Assembly (NCBI GenBank): GCA_022702545.1 | Contig: JAHRBC010000002.1 | Span: 2,108,001 to 2,172,000 of the forward strand | Reading direction: 5' to 3' | Length of the DNA: 64,000 bases | Origin: Phycomyces nitens | Taxonomy: Eukaryota > Mucoromycota > Mucoromycetes > Mucorales > Phycomycetaceae | Part shown: piece after piece, positions 47,512-58,439 of the stretch | Layout: each line of letters opens with the position of its first letter | Numbering within the stretch: the stretch's first letter is position 1 | Position numbers and translations under genes: made by a program | The notes under the pieces: generated by a model | Told to the model about the DNA's origin: nothing | Databases searched by the model: none | Seen by the model: only the letters and a program-made list of their open reading frames with translations

Positions 47512-50500
47512 ATGACCAACTTGAAATTACAAATACTTTATAGAACTCACTTCATTATGAGCCCTACCAATAAAGAAACTATTTTTATCGACGGAAAGGA
47601 ATACTATCCTGTTCAGCAAGCCCTCCCAGCCCCACCTGCTAATGGCTACCATAACATGACCATGGCAATTGGAAAGATGCAAGAGTATCCCCTTGCCAAT
47701 AATTTTAGCCTGACAATTAAAGACAGTAAACCAACTCGAGTTTACTTGAAGTGTTCCAAGGGTGGACAGTATAAGAACACCCGCAAAATCAAAGACGAAG
47801 ACAGAATAAAGATTCCATCAAGTGGGATGACTGGCTGCCCTTATCTCTTGAAGGTTTCCTACAAGAAGGGCATCAAAGGATATCTTCCTTTGAAAGCCAC
47901 TCATGATATTGAGGCATATCACAATCATCCTCTTGATGATGAGTGTCTGGAATCGACACTGAAAGGCAGATTGTCAAAGGTGACTGTAGACGATGCCAGA
48001 GATATTCTGAAGCTTATTGGAGCAAAAACAACTTCTCGTGAGATCCAAAAAGCAATTAACGATGACACCACCCCTGGCCATAAGTTGTACATAAGTGACA
48101 TTGACAACATGAAGGCTGCATTTGCTCGGGTTTCTGCTCCCGTTGTTGAGAATGCTGGAACAAAACTTGTGAAGGCCATGGAAGCAAAGGGATATCAAGT
48201 TCGCTACGATGTGAGCAATAATGGGTCCCTCGAGAGGGTTATGTTTGCCCATCCAAAGATGCTGGAGAGAGCCCGTCGTTTCTCTGAGGTAATGGTTGTA
48301 GACGCAACTTACTCCACCAACAATCTCGGGATGCCGCTCATTTGTGTGGAAGGAATCCATAGTCTTGGAGGGGAGACCCTTGAATCCTTTTCTATTGCTT
48401 TTGCCTGGGTTTCAAACGAACAACAAGCTTCATATCTCTGGTTCCTCGAACAGGTCAAATCGCTTGTTTTTGAAGGCAACAAGTCAGCCACTCTGTTTGT
48501 AACAGATAAATGTAATGCATTGATAAACTCTCTTGACATCGTGTTTCCGGAGAACATAAAACTGCTATGCTACTGACATATGCTGAACAGTCTTGAGAAG
48601 GCAGTCTCTGGGAGGTTCGGGTCTGTAAAGACCAAGGAAATGCTAATGGAGCATGTCAGCAGCATGATCCATAGTACAACAAAAGAGGATTTTGACCTGG
48701 CGCATAAAAAGTTTGACAACATTTCTGCTGGCGTGGATATTGAAGATGGGAAAGACAGTGTTCCAGTGTCGGTATACTTTACCAACAGGTGGGTCAAATG
48801 TCGTGAGAAGTGGGCGGGCTATCTGACATCTCAGTATATGCACTTTGGATGTACCACTACCCAACGAGTGGAAAGTGGCCATCAGGCTTTAAAGAAAGGC
48901 ATATCCTCAATCTCTTCTCTTGAGTTGGCTTTTGAGAACATAGCCAAATATGTTGAGCGGTTGGAAATGGATTTCCGGGCCACCAGAATAAGAGAAACCA
49001 ACAGGATTGATGCTCTTGTTGGAAGGAACCAATTGTTGGCCCAACTCTTTATGAGAGTAAACAAGCGAGCCTTACTTGTGATCGATCAAGAAATTCGCTT
49101 GCAGGAGAATAATGACGGAGATTGCCAATGCAAGGCAAAGATCCAGTATGGCCTACCCTGTCGTCACACATTGCCTGTTGGAAGAGATCTGCAAATCTCT
49201 GATATTCCAGAGAGATGGATTATAAATCCAGGTACGCTAGATACCTCTTCCAATGGAATCAAGGCGACTACTCCGGCTTTTGAAGAGGCAGAGCCATGGA
49301 TGAAAGAAGTAATTCAACTGGAGAACCTTTTTCGTTCGTGCGAAGGTGGCCAACAAGTCCATGAGCTTTTGGAGAAGATCAGGTCTGTTGTGGCTGGCTA
49401 CCACAATAAACAAAGCCACCCTCCTATCAAGCTCCAGGCCCCAGAAGACGTCAAGTTCCCCGGAAGGCGCAAGGGTAGCAGTCGCCCAAAGTACTTGCCA
49501 AAGGACTTTGGTCGCGCAATTTGGAGAAAGACCAGCATTTTGTCAGGACGGGTAAGATAGATACACACGCATATATATATATCGAAATAAGAGATTATAC
49601 TAACAGTTTTCTAAAATTATAGGCTGGCCTTAAGGCCATGATTAAGCTGGAGGCAAGGAAGAGGGCTCATAAGAACGCAGAAGTTGCAAATGTGAAGAAA
49701 ACACAAAAAAATATTAAAAAAATTAAACAAGAGCCTCTCGACCCAGGTAAGAATTGTTTGTTTTTCAAGGATAATTTACTGCCAAAAACAATACTGATTA
49801 ATAACCATATCTTTAGTCGATGCTCCAATCATTAAAGGTTTCAAGAGACCAGCAACTGCCCAAGATGAATACGAGTACGATCATCGTACATCTGTTGGCA
49901 AAAAGGCCAAGTATGAGCCAACCTTTCCTGTCTCGAAAGAGATATCAAATGATATCAAGGGTGGGTTCAACCCAATTCCTGACGGATGGTGTGGATTTCG
50001 TGTGCTGGCACACTTAATCTACAAGGATCAAAACAAGTTCACACTTGTAAAAAGGGACATGCTTGCTGCACTTCCTCAGCACAGCGTGCTTTATGCCAGT
50101 ACCTTTGGCACGGATGTCAAACAATTGGAGGAAATTGTGAAACACGGCTCCAATCTTGACAGCAACAACAACAACGATACAACAATCCCAGGATGCACAA
50201 ATGCCAGTATGTGGTTTAGCACACCCGACTGTGCTCAGTTAGCTGCCGACACATACCAAAGACCAGTCTGCGTCTATTCAGACAACCAATCAATTCCTTC
50301 CGCCTCTTTCCTGCCTTTTGGCATTCCAAAAAACAACAAACAAAGCATCCAACCTCTGATCTTGAATCATGTTAACAATAATCACTGGACAACTGTCAGC
50401 CTATCTAGAAACACCTCTAGAAAATGGCCGACCATATCATCACTGTTCTTTCTTGGATGCCAACGGAATAACATTCCGGATAACTTTGATAGTCATTGGA

Positions 50501-50598
50501 ACAAACTAAAAGAGTTCAACAAGCATGATCGCAGAAATGCCATGCTTTCTCTTTCCTCGCATCCAGATGAAATTGTCGATCTCACCAACATTGATTAA
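47512..50598 (+). pseudogene. MULE transposase fused to OTU-like cysteine protease, one nonsense codon
   Basis: Exons 47512-49551, 49623-49746 and 49817-50598; 981 residues if the single stop TGA at 48574-48576 is ignored. N-terminal FAR1/WRKY-GCM1-like zinc DNA-binding segment (VYLKCSKGGQYKNTR, GCPYLLKV, EAYHNHPLD). The MULE core follows, with VVDATYSTNNLGMPL (first Asp, ~residue 264), FVTDKCNALI and, after the stop, a SWIM finger (CQCKAKIQYGLPCRHTLP). A basic linker leads to an OTU-type domain: PDGWCGFRVLAHLIY (catalytic Cys, ~780) and NNHWTTVSL (His, ~912). The stop sits where MULEs normally have Trp, so it fits one TGG-to-TGA change. Otherwise the frame is intact, implying recent inactivation. 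Start at 47512; 47557 is the alternative Met. Confidence 0.85.
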
Positions 50599-52261
50599 CT
50601 TTTCTATATTTATCTCTTTTATTTTTTGTATTTCTTTTACTCTTTACTTCTATTATTATTATCATACTTATCATTCACTTTATTAGCTAGACTTCTCTTA
50701 AATATATCCATTATATCAATTTGTTTCTTTGTATTAATCAAGTCCATCGCTCACAAGCTTAATGATCCTCTGTACTGCCTTTGCATGAAAACTATTCGTG
50801 GGAATTTGTTTACCCTGCTAATTACAAACACAATCAACAAATCACAGCTCATAAATTAAGATTTATGTTACACTGATCGATCCAAATCTCTTGGAGACAT
50901 GCAAGACATTGAGTATTCAAGTGATTAATCAATCATTTCAACAGATATAACAATGTAATTTTAAGTAAAGGTAGCGATAAGATGGTAAAATGTACAAAGT
51001 AATTTTCATTTGATTATAATCACTCAATTATGAGAAAATGATTTTAATATGTGAAAATTTTGGATTTTTTCAATGAAAAAATAAAATGTATTTGGTTGTA
51101 GAATCACTTTTTTCTCATTAATTTTTTATCAAAATTTTGCAGTATCTATATATTACTTATAGATTTTTGAATTTCTAATTTGTTTGACAATTTTTAGATA
51201 TTTTTTTATTTTTTATATTTTTGATGAAATATCTCTTGAACATATTGCAATGGAATACAAGAAAGACATTTTAAAACAAGAATCAAAATAAAAAATAAAA
51301 AATAAAAACAGGTATGTTATGTAAAAAATATATATCTATAACCGTGTAAACTTTTATAGACCTGCAAGCCATCAATGGCATCCTGCTCATCATCAAAGTT
51401 TTCAGAAAATGTCTAGTTTGCATGGATTATTTTATTTTATAAATCGCATAAAATGATAAATATATGATTCTAATTTCAGGTTAAGCCACAAAATGCTTAC
51501 TCATCAACCCATAAATGTATTTCATTTGTCTACAGAATTTGAACACATCACAATATTCGCAAATTTTAGATTTTCTTCAGACAAAGTCTTTGATTCTTTC
51601 ACTTGATAGTTACAGCAAGAATATATAGTATAAAAAAGTATAATATACCAAATTATTATAATATAACAAAATAATTATTTTAAACACTCTAAATGTAAAT
51701 GTGAAGTGCAATACATATTTATTTTTGATTATCAAATTCATTGAAAATATTTGCGAAACTAATTGATATTTTTTTGCTGTTTTTCGTGGTTTACTGTGAC
51801 ACCACATATTTTTTGATGCTACACAACATATCTCATTAGACTTTGCCTTTCATAAATACTATGAAAAAAATTCATATTTAAGAATAAAGCAGCTATTATA
51901 ATAGTTGAATATGTTTTAAAAAGATATACACTATCTTAAAATTTATTTTTAATAAAAATAACGAGTAAGATTATTTCGTTGTTGGGCACGACATTTTGAA
52001 TTTTTTAACTCAGATCACTCTGGATGGGAGCAGACGTTTCTTGGGACACGATGTTTCTTGAAAGGATATACAATCTTCAAATATCATGGTGTTTGGATAT
52101 TCTCATAAAGTTTTTTAGCACAATATACAATTAATGGCACAAATATACATTGAGAATACAAACTAAAGTTAATATTGCACCTCCATTTTGAATTAGAATC
52201 CTTTTTAACGCATGTCATTTATAGAAAAAATGCTTAAGTCTTAGGGACCAGATATATTTGT

Positions 52262-52370
52262 TAGACACCGGACAGCAAGTCACAATTAAAATGTCCGGTA
52301 AAATCAAAACGTCGTGCCCGCTCAAAAACGTCGTGCCCCATCTGAAAACGTCGTGCCCCTAAGTTTAGCG
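52262..52370 (-). repeat. Right terminal inverted repeat of MULE
   Basis: Contains three cgtcgtgccc modules where the left end has two, followed outward by cctaagtttagcg. Confidence 0.85.
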
Positions 52371-52877
52371 TGACGATATATATTAGCAATAATTTATAAA
52401 TTAATTAATAAATAAAAGAAAAATACGAATTAAATAAAATATAGCATAGGGAACATAAATCAAAAAGTAAAAAAGGGCATAAAGAAATACAGTCATAAAT
52501 TAAACAAAAAATAGCATAAAGGATATATACAGCATGAATCTTATAAAGACAGAATGAAATTAGAGATCATGTGATTTACCTATTAGCTAACTCATCACGT
52601 GTTACAATATCTTATATATAAAAAACCCCTTTAACATGCGAAGTCTACGACTGAGCCAAACCAGTATATTTCTTATATAGAATCATATAGTTAAGCTTTC
52701 ACAGTAGAACCAGATATTTCTTTCTGCCTGTAGTTGAGAGGTAATCAGGGAGCCCTCGGAGAGCGAGCAGCGTTCGTATTAAGTAAAAAGTAATAATAAA
52801 CATAAATACATAGAAATACAAGCATGTTAAAAATAGATAGGGCATATGTTGGTAATCATAGAAGAAACATAAAAGGC
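52371..52877. other. Intergenic
   Basis: No gene recognised. The open frame 52699-52911 (minus) overlaps the end of the next gene and looks like chance. Confidence 0.5.
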
Positions 52878-54023
52878 TCAAGTTGAACTGGTGACGGCTT
52901 TGGTCCGACACCGGAACAACTGGAGAACATGGTTATCTTTCAGGAGTTGCTTCCTTGAAAGCACCTCCACACGATGACCTCTGTCAATTATAATTTCTTT
53001 GATGCACTTGTGCTTACTATAGGAAAGTATTAGCGCCAAATATTAAGGTACAATCAAGATAAACTTATTCATTTATTTTACCTCACAAGTGATCGGAGGT
53101 CCTCCAAATTGGTAGTAAGACCAGCATAATCGATTGCTACTAAGCGGAGCATCCTTGTCTCCGAGGCCAGGAATAGCAACAAGTCTTACATAAAGCTGGT
53201 TAATATTTCATAATAATAATAATAATAATATTTATAATTTGGTTACCTTCCATTGTTCCATCACATTTGAGTGATGAAACAAATTTGGAAGCTTGTGCGT
53301 TCCTGTCTCTTTTCTCGAATTCTGTGTCAGCATTCGAGAACGGGGAAACAAAGACTTTTCCGCAAAGCAGCTTTGTCTTTAGTTTAATGACCATTGCGGT
53401 CAAGAGCCGGCGGCGGACGCTGTCCTCCTCATTCGAGACGGACTTTCTGGCATAGCCGACGTTGATCCACTTCTCGGCATCAACGTGAGCGAATTCTCGA
53501 TACGAGTTGACATTCTTCACCTTGTCAACTGCTGCGGCTAAAAGAAACAAAATATATTTTTAGACAACAGTTGAAAAGTTGATTACTTGTAGGTTTATCA
53601 GTTTTTTAAAAAAACGCTTTAAGCATATAATTTTAAAGAAAAATAAAGATGAAATGGAGAATTACTGTCAAACTTTAGCACCATATTTGACTGGGCTATC
53701 AAGTGTTTTGGACTATGAAAGACTTGTAAGAGTATAATACATACCTCTGTACTGGTCCCTGAGAAGGTGAAGGTACCTCCCTCTCGAGCGGGAAGCACCT
53801 TCCTGGACTCGTTCCAGCTGGCCCCAGTTTCCATCGTTGGCCATCCACCTGGCCAGCTGCTTTGATGTCCACGCGTCACCAAACTCCTTCAACTCCTCTC
53901 GTAGAAGGTTCCAGATGCCTTCGTTCGTCAGAAAGATCCTTTCGTATTTCTCCTTGTCTTCCGGATCCTTTAAGACAAGGAGAGTCCTCAGTATATTCAG
54001 GATATACTCCTTCGTGAGATCAA
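52878..54023 (-). CDS. Serine-recombinase-like protein of unknown role (5' end unresolved)
   Basis: Four exons with closing phases: 54023-53745, 53537-53247, 53184-53082, 53016-52878. One or two small 5' exons probably lie at about 54250-54100, but I could not join them in frame to a Met. N-terminal helical part (EYILNILRTLLVLKDPEDKE, WTSKQLARWMANDGNWGQLE). The second part reads INVGYARKS, KVFVSPFSN...EKRDRN, LVAIDYAGLTTNLEDLRSLV, IIIDRGHRVEVLS. That order parallels the serine resolvase catalytic domain, where YARxS holds the conserved Arg and nucleophile Ser. The later Arg pair of active resolvases is absent, so catalysis is doubtful. The protein may be mobile-element derived or domesticated. 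Fold assignment is inference. Confidence 0.6.
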
Positions 54024-54515
54024 CTACAATAAAAGAAATGGTGAGTTTTTTTTTTATATAATACTAGCATCATTAATAAATATATCTAATATATTTACCC
54101 TGGCACTCATCGGTTGATTCTAGTTTTTTTTTTAAAGAAAATAAAACAAAGTATATAGATATTTAGTAAACATAAAGCGTATTTCATATATGATTCTGCC
54201 AATTGACTTACCCGATGAGTAGGAAATTTGATCATATTGTGTCGATTATGCTCTCGATAAGCTTATAAACCGCAGTTAACGGCTAGTTGTTGATAGATGA
54301 AAATAGGGTGAGAATTCTTATGAGTGCACTGTTTAATTGATGCGCAATATTTAGTGGAAAGAAGACTGTTGTTTATTAATTGTCTTTGTGGGGGTATTTC
54401 ACGGGCTACTGGTAATGAGACAAATTGTCTCCTCCTCATCACATGACTGGGGCTTTACCCTCATCACAATATGCTTATAATCATATAATTAAAAAAAATT
54501 AGAATATATTCCAGA
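54024..54515. other. Probable 5' exons/promoter of the recombinase-like gene
   Basis: On the minus strand two GTAAG/GTAAA donors (near 54213 and 54108) with TAG acceptors suggest small upstream exons. The reading frame cannot be made to close with an ATG. Confidence 0.4.
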
Positions 54516-54788
54516 TTATAAGAAATTTTTATAATTCATACATCTCCTGACACTGGTTTCACAAGGACTTGATGGGGGAGAATCGTCATATCCCATGTAT
54601 TTGAAAGGATTCTTCTGTTGCAAAGTAGCTGCAATTGCCAAGGGTTCCATTGCACTTGTCTCATTGGTATAAGTCGGTGCCAGGCCAATTGTCTGAAGCT
54701 TCCATTTTGCAAACTTTCTATTTTCTTTAGTGGGTATCATATCTAGAACTAAGCAGGAAGCTTGGCCTTTTGTCAATCTCTTTGACAT
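54516..54788 (-). CDS. Small hypothetical protein
   Basis: Ninety residues from ATG at 54788 (the frame is open further upstream). Mildly basic start MSKRLTKGQASCLVL, a central NRKFAKWKLQTIGLAPTYTNE, and a Ser/Pro segment DDSPPSSP near the end. No domain recognised. It lies upstream of the recombinase-like gene on the same strand and could be independent, a lost 5' exon, or chance. Confidence 0.3.
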   Translation of the reverse strand: MSKRLTKGQASCLVLDMIPTKENRKFAKWKLQTIGLAPTYTNETSAMEPLAIAATLQQKNPFKYMGYDDSPPSSPCETSVRRCMNYKNFL

Positions 54789-55379
54789 TTTTATAAAAAT
54801 ATTTTTTTTTGCTTTATACGTATAAAGGTTCTTAGTAGATGTTGTTTTGTGTCTCAGGAAGAAATGCTCAAAGCCCAATAGTTTTGATTTTATATTACTG
54901 TCGCATTTTAGGCGCTCTCCACCACAGGTGGCCGTTTGGCAAAAAAGGAAAGTAACCTGGGTGATATATATTTTTAGTAATTAAATTGTTTAATATTGTG
55001 GCTAAAATACTAAATATAGTAGGCGTTTTCCAAAATAAGAACCTCAAAATAATTTCTGTCAGAATATAAAGATATTATAATAGACATTTGGTGAGCATAC
55101 GAAAATAATATTATCATGGATCAATATGCTAACTTTCATCAATAAACAATAAATAAAAGTAAAACAACAATTGTTCTTGAAAAACATCAGAATATTTTTG
55201 TATTATTGATCTTCCTATGATTTTAAGAAAGGATTACAAGACGTTACTGGAGTCACTAAAGATTGAAAGAAAGCCATTTAGCAAATGTTCACAATATTGA
55301 AATCATAATTTCATGAAATAAAAAAGAAAGATCCAGAAATAGGCATCAGAACTCGATGTTACCACGATGGATCCCCCAA
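54789..55379. other. AT-rich intergenic
   Basis: Nothing recognised. Confidence 0.5.
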
Positions 55380-56450
55380 CCCCCGGCCAACTAATCTACA
55401 CTCCTTCACGCCTTATACGCCCTTACCCTCCCCCTATCCTCCACATATATTAACACATACCCTGTTTTGGATGGTGTTTTGACCGCAATTCGGAAAGCAT
55501 ACGAGAGACACGTTTTTGACGACATTCCTTTCACTATTGTCCAGGTGCCTGTCTCCAATAATTCATTTCATTCCCTGTTTTCCTCCTCCCATCTTCTTGA
55601 CTAGCGATCTGCACTCCTCATCTCTTACCCCTAGTATATGCTTTATTCCCATGCCTCATATACCTTCTTTCATTCAACTTTATATATATATTCTAGTGTA
55701 CAGTGGCTCACCCCTTCCGATCACTCTAATGACTTGTCCATTGATTCATGCATGTCTTTCCCTCTCAACTCAATCTGGTACCTTTCCTTGGCATCGTACC
55801 TTCCTCCCCAGGGGCTCGGCTCTATGACAGTGGACCAAGTATATGGCCATGACTCCCTCTGTCACTCCGAAATCTCTTTCTCCCTTGTCTGAAGGTCTCT
55901 GCCTCGCCAAGCGATTCCTAAAGGACGTTGATCTCTCTTATATATGCCTTCATCCATTTTAGCCCTTCTTTTGCTCCCTGATAATCCAATTGGTAACCTC
56001 AATCCTCTCCATCTACAAGCCGCCCATTTCACCTCTCCTTTCATTCAATGCTGCTCATATCAATCCTTTCGAGCACATTCTACTGCTGCCCTCCACATTC
56101 ACTCTTCAAATTACGGCACACTTACTCCTGTCAAGTAGAAACTCTTTTGGTCACTGTCTCTCACACATCTCCTGTAACATTTGGTATCGTTCCCTCCATC
56201 AATAGATTTCATCCGCAAGTCTACTTCATCATATTATGCCTGATATTGTCACCTCTGCTTCATGTAGACTATGCCCTCATCTTGACCAAATCGCCAACCA
56301 CCTTCTCATAATCTGCCCCAAGATCGGGAAGATATGGAATGATGTACTTACCTAATGGCTCCCCTTCTTTTCTTCTTCACCACATAGTGTAGATTCGGCC
56401 ATCCTCACTGTTAAGCTTCCGCAAAATGGCCAATTTTTCCCAATCTCACA
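55380..56450 (+). pseudogene. Relic of a LINE C-terminal region
   Basis: Shifting frames give the tail of a non-LTR reverse transcriptase ORF: TPVK then KLFWSLSL near 56128-56155, and a Cys/His segment reading CRLCPHLDQIANHLLIICP at about 56260-56320. This parallels SPAKWKFFW...CRVCQLSIDTAVHFLYLCP in the intact LINE at 58109-63898, so the two are related but clearly diverged. Many stops and frame changes; no RT active-site block remains. Confidence 0.65.
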
Positions 56451-56517
56451 GATTTTAGTGCCATTTTTCATGTAGGTTGGACGGCCTATTGGGCTCTTGT
56501 TGCAAGGAACCTCCAAT

Positions 56518-56786
56518 TGTTCTTGACCTTTCCACCAATCATAACCGATTCCGTCTTTAATATTCTCTGACCAATCAAATCATTGTATTCATTCCAATAG
56601 ACAGAACACTTATAACACCAATCATATTTATCTCTTATAAATAGCAGACATAAACATATTCATATAAATACTAGTAGAGCTTGATCATAGAAATATCAAG
56701 CGAAAAACTTCTTTAATAAAGGAACCTATCTATATTTCTCTGTCTGTTTTCTCTGCCTTTGTTCCTGTCCAGATCGGTTCCTGACA
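56518..56786 (+). mobile_element. LTR, family F, second copy (left edge uncertain)
   Basis: The right half aligns with the complement of the solo LTR at 25355-25641: gagcttgatcatag, aatcaag-type stem, ctttaataaa, ttctctgtctgt and cagatcggttcctgaca. The left edge (TG at 56518) is a guess from ccaccaatc homology. It ends exactly where the 30-bp satellite begins. Confidence 0.65.
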
Positions 56787-57987
56787 AGTAGAGGCCACAC
56801 ATAATAAATTCAGTTCAAAAGTAGAGGCCACTCCTGTCACGCGGTGTGATGTCTTTAGTGTGAAAATGTCCAGGAGAAAGAAAGATAATAGAATAGTAGA
56901 TTTGACGAAGAGAGATCAAGAAGAGAAAGAGAAAGAGATTAATAATTGAGAGGGAGAGAAGATAAAGAGTAGTTCGAGAGAGAGAGAGAGAGAGAGATAA
57001 CTGTCTAATACGGGGTCCAACAATTCGTAGCTTAGCAAGCAAATAGAATTGTTCTTCAGGAAAGGGGTATTTTGACAGGGAGTCAGATTGAAAGTAATTG
57101 CGGGTTCAAAAGTTGTTCTTTATTTAATGAATCACTTGTAAGTATTTATACGTTTGTTATTTCGAAGAATTGTGGAGAGACGCGAGAAAGAAGAGTGTGG
57201 CGAGACAGACGAGAAAAGAAAATGAGGTGAAAAAAGTAAACGATGAGGTGAGTAGGAAGGGAACGGCACGGCTTAGACGGACAGAAGACGAAGAGAACCA
57301 AAACACAGCGTGACACTCCTAAATTCAGTTCAAAAGTAGAGGCCACTCATAATAAATTCAGTTCAAAAGTAGAGGCCACTCATAGTAAATTCAGTTCAAA
57401 AGTAGAGGCCACTCATAAATTCAGTTCAAAAGTAGAGGCCACCCATAAATTCAGTTCAAAAGTAGAGGCCACTCATAAATTCCGTTGAAAAGTAGAGGCC
57501 ACCCATAAGTTCAGTTCAAAAGTAGAGGCCACTCATAAATTCCGTTGAAAAGTAGAGGCCACCCATAAATTCAGTTCAAAAGTAGAGGCCACCTATAAAT
57601 TCAGTTCAAAAGTAGAGGCCACCCATAAATTCAGTTCAAAAGTAGAGGCCACCTATAAATTCAGTTCAAAAGTAGAGGCCACTCATAAATTCAGTTCAAA
57701 AGTAGAGGCAACTCATAATAAATTCAGTTCAAAAGTAGAGACCACTCATAAATTCAGTTCAAAAGTAGAGGCCACCCATGAATTCAGTTCAAAAGTAGAG
57801 GCCACTCATAATAAATTCAGTTCAAAAGTAGAGGCCACCTATAAATTCAGTTCAAAAGTAGAGGCCACTCATAAATTCAGTTCAAAAGTAGAGGCCACTC
57901 ATAATAAATTCAGTTCAAAAGTAGAGGCCACCCATAAATTCCGTTGAAAAGTAGAGGCCACTTATAAATTCAATTCAAAAGTAGAGG
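56787..57987. repeat. 30-bp satellite array, interrupted by a solo LTR
   Basis: About 22 copies of a 30-base unit (aaattcagttcaaaagtag plus aggccacccat) run 57316-57987, with two more at 56787-56834 before the inserted LTR. Some units gain three bases (ataataaatt), making 33. Variants tccgttgaaa and tcagttcaaa alternate in places, suggesting that blocks of two units were copied together. Confidence 0.93.
56835..57315 (-). mobile_element. Solo LTR, family G, inserted in the satellite
   Basis: TGTCACGCGGTG... to ...CAGCGTGACA, 481 bp, flanked by CTCC on both sides (56831-56834 and 57316-57319). Read on the minus strand it has a TATA-like cgtataaatac, an aataaag, and a long pyrimidine stretch, like the other LTRs here. 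Confidence 0.82.
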
Positions 57988-58092
57988 CTGTTGTGTTTTA
58001 GGGTATTAAAACAATAAAAATATTAATGGAGATATAGACAGTAAATGAGTACTTTGAGACTGTATATAAGCTTGTCTTTATTAAGATACAAA

Positions 58093-58108
58093 ATGTGCCG
58101 CTCTTTAT
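58093..58108. repeat. Left 16-bp target-site duplication of the LINE
   Basis: atgtgccgctctttat, identical to 63899-63914; the LINE poly(A)-like tail (T-rich on the plus strand) starts at 58109. Confidence 0.92.
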
Positions 58109-58439
58109 TTTTTTATTTTTTTTTGTAGTTGGAGGCGGGCTCACATTTTTATTGCTTACTCGTCACGTTGAGTGGTGTACACAATTTTGAAATAATATAA
58201 ATAAAGTAAACTAAAGTCTTAAGAGGCATCTTGAGGAAACAAGAGCAGAGACAGAAACAGAGAGTATATAAAATAGAGCAAAATGTTAGAAAAAGGCATC
58301 CACGGTCAATTTGTCTTTTCAGAAACAAACACCAGGATCAGCTTGATCGCTTCAGAGATTGTGGACATGGCCGAAAATGGGACTTCATCGAAAATCAGTT
58401 GCCAATGACTTCTCCAGATGGCAAGCAAGATGCCAGACA

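Larger units (their letters stand above)
47260..52370 (+). mobile_element. Mutator-like DNA transposon (MULE) with OTU-type protease
   Basis: Inverted ends at 47260-47348 and 52262-52370 share ggggcacgacgttttcagat, a second ggggcacgacgttt, then ttttaccggac, gtgacttg and gtccgg in mirrored order. Inside lies one gene (47512-50598) for a MULE transposase with a C-terminal cysteine-protease domain. The 3' noncoding part (50599-52261) is AT-rich. It contains extra degenerate copies of the end motif near 51989-52060 (gggcacgacatttt, gggacacgatgttt). I could not find a clear 8-11 bp target duplication. Confidence 0.88.

Noticed and set aside
56787..57987. Regular 30-bp repeats as a CRISPR array
   Set aside because: Units are directly adjacent with no unique spacers, and the genome is eukaryotic; it is a satellite.
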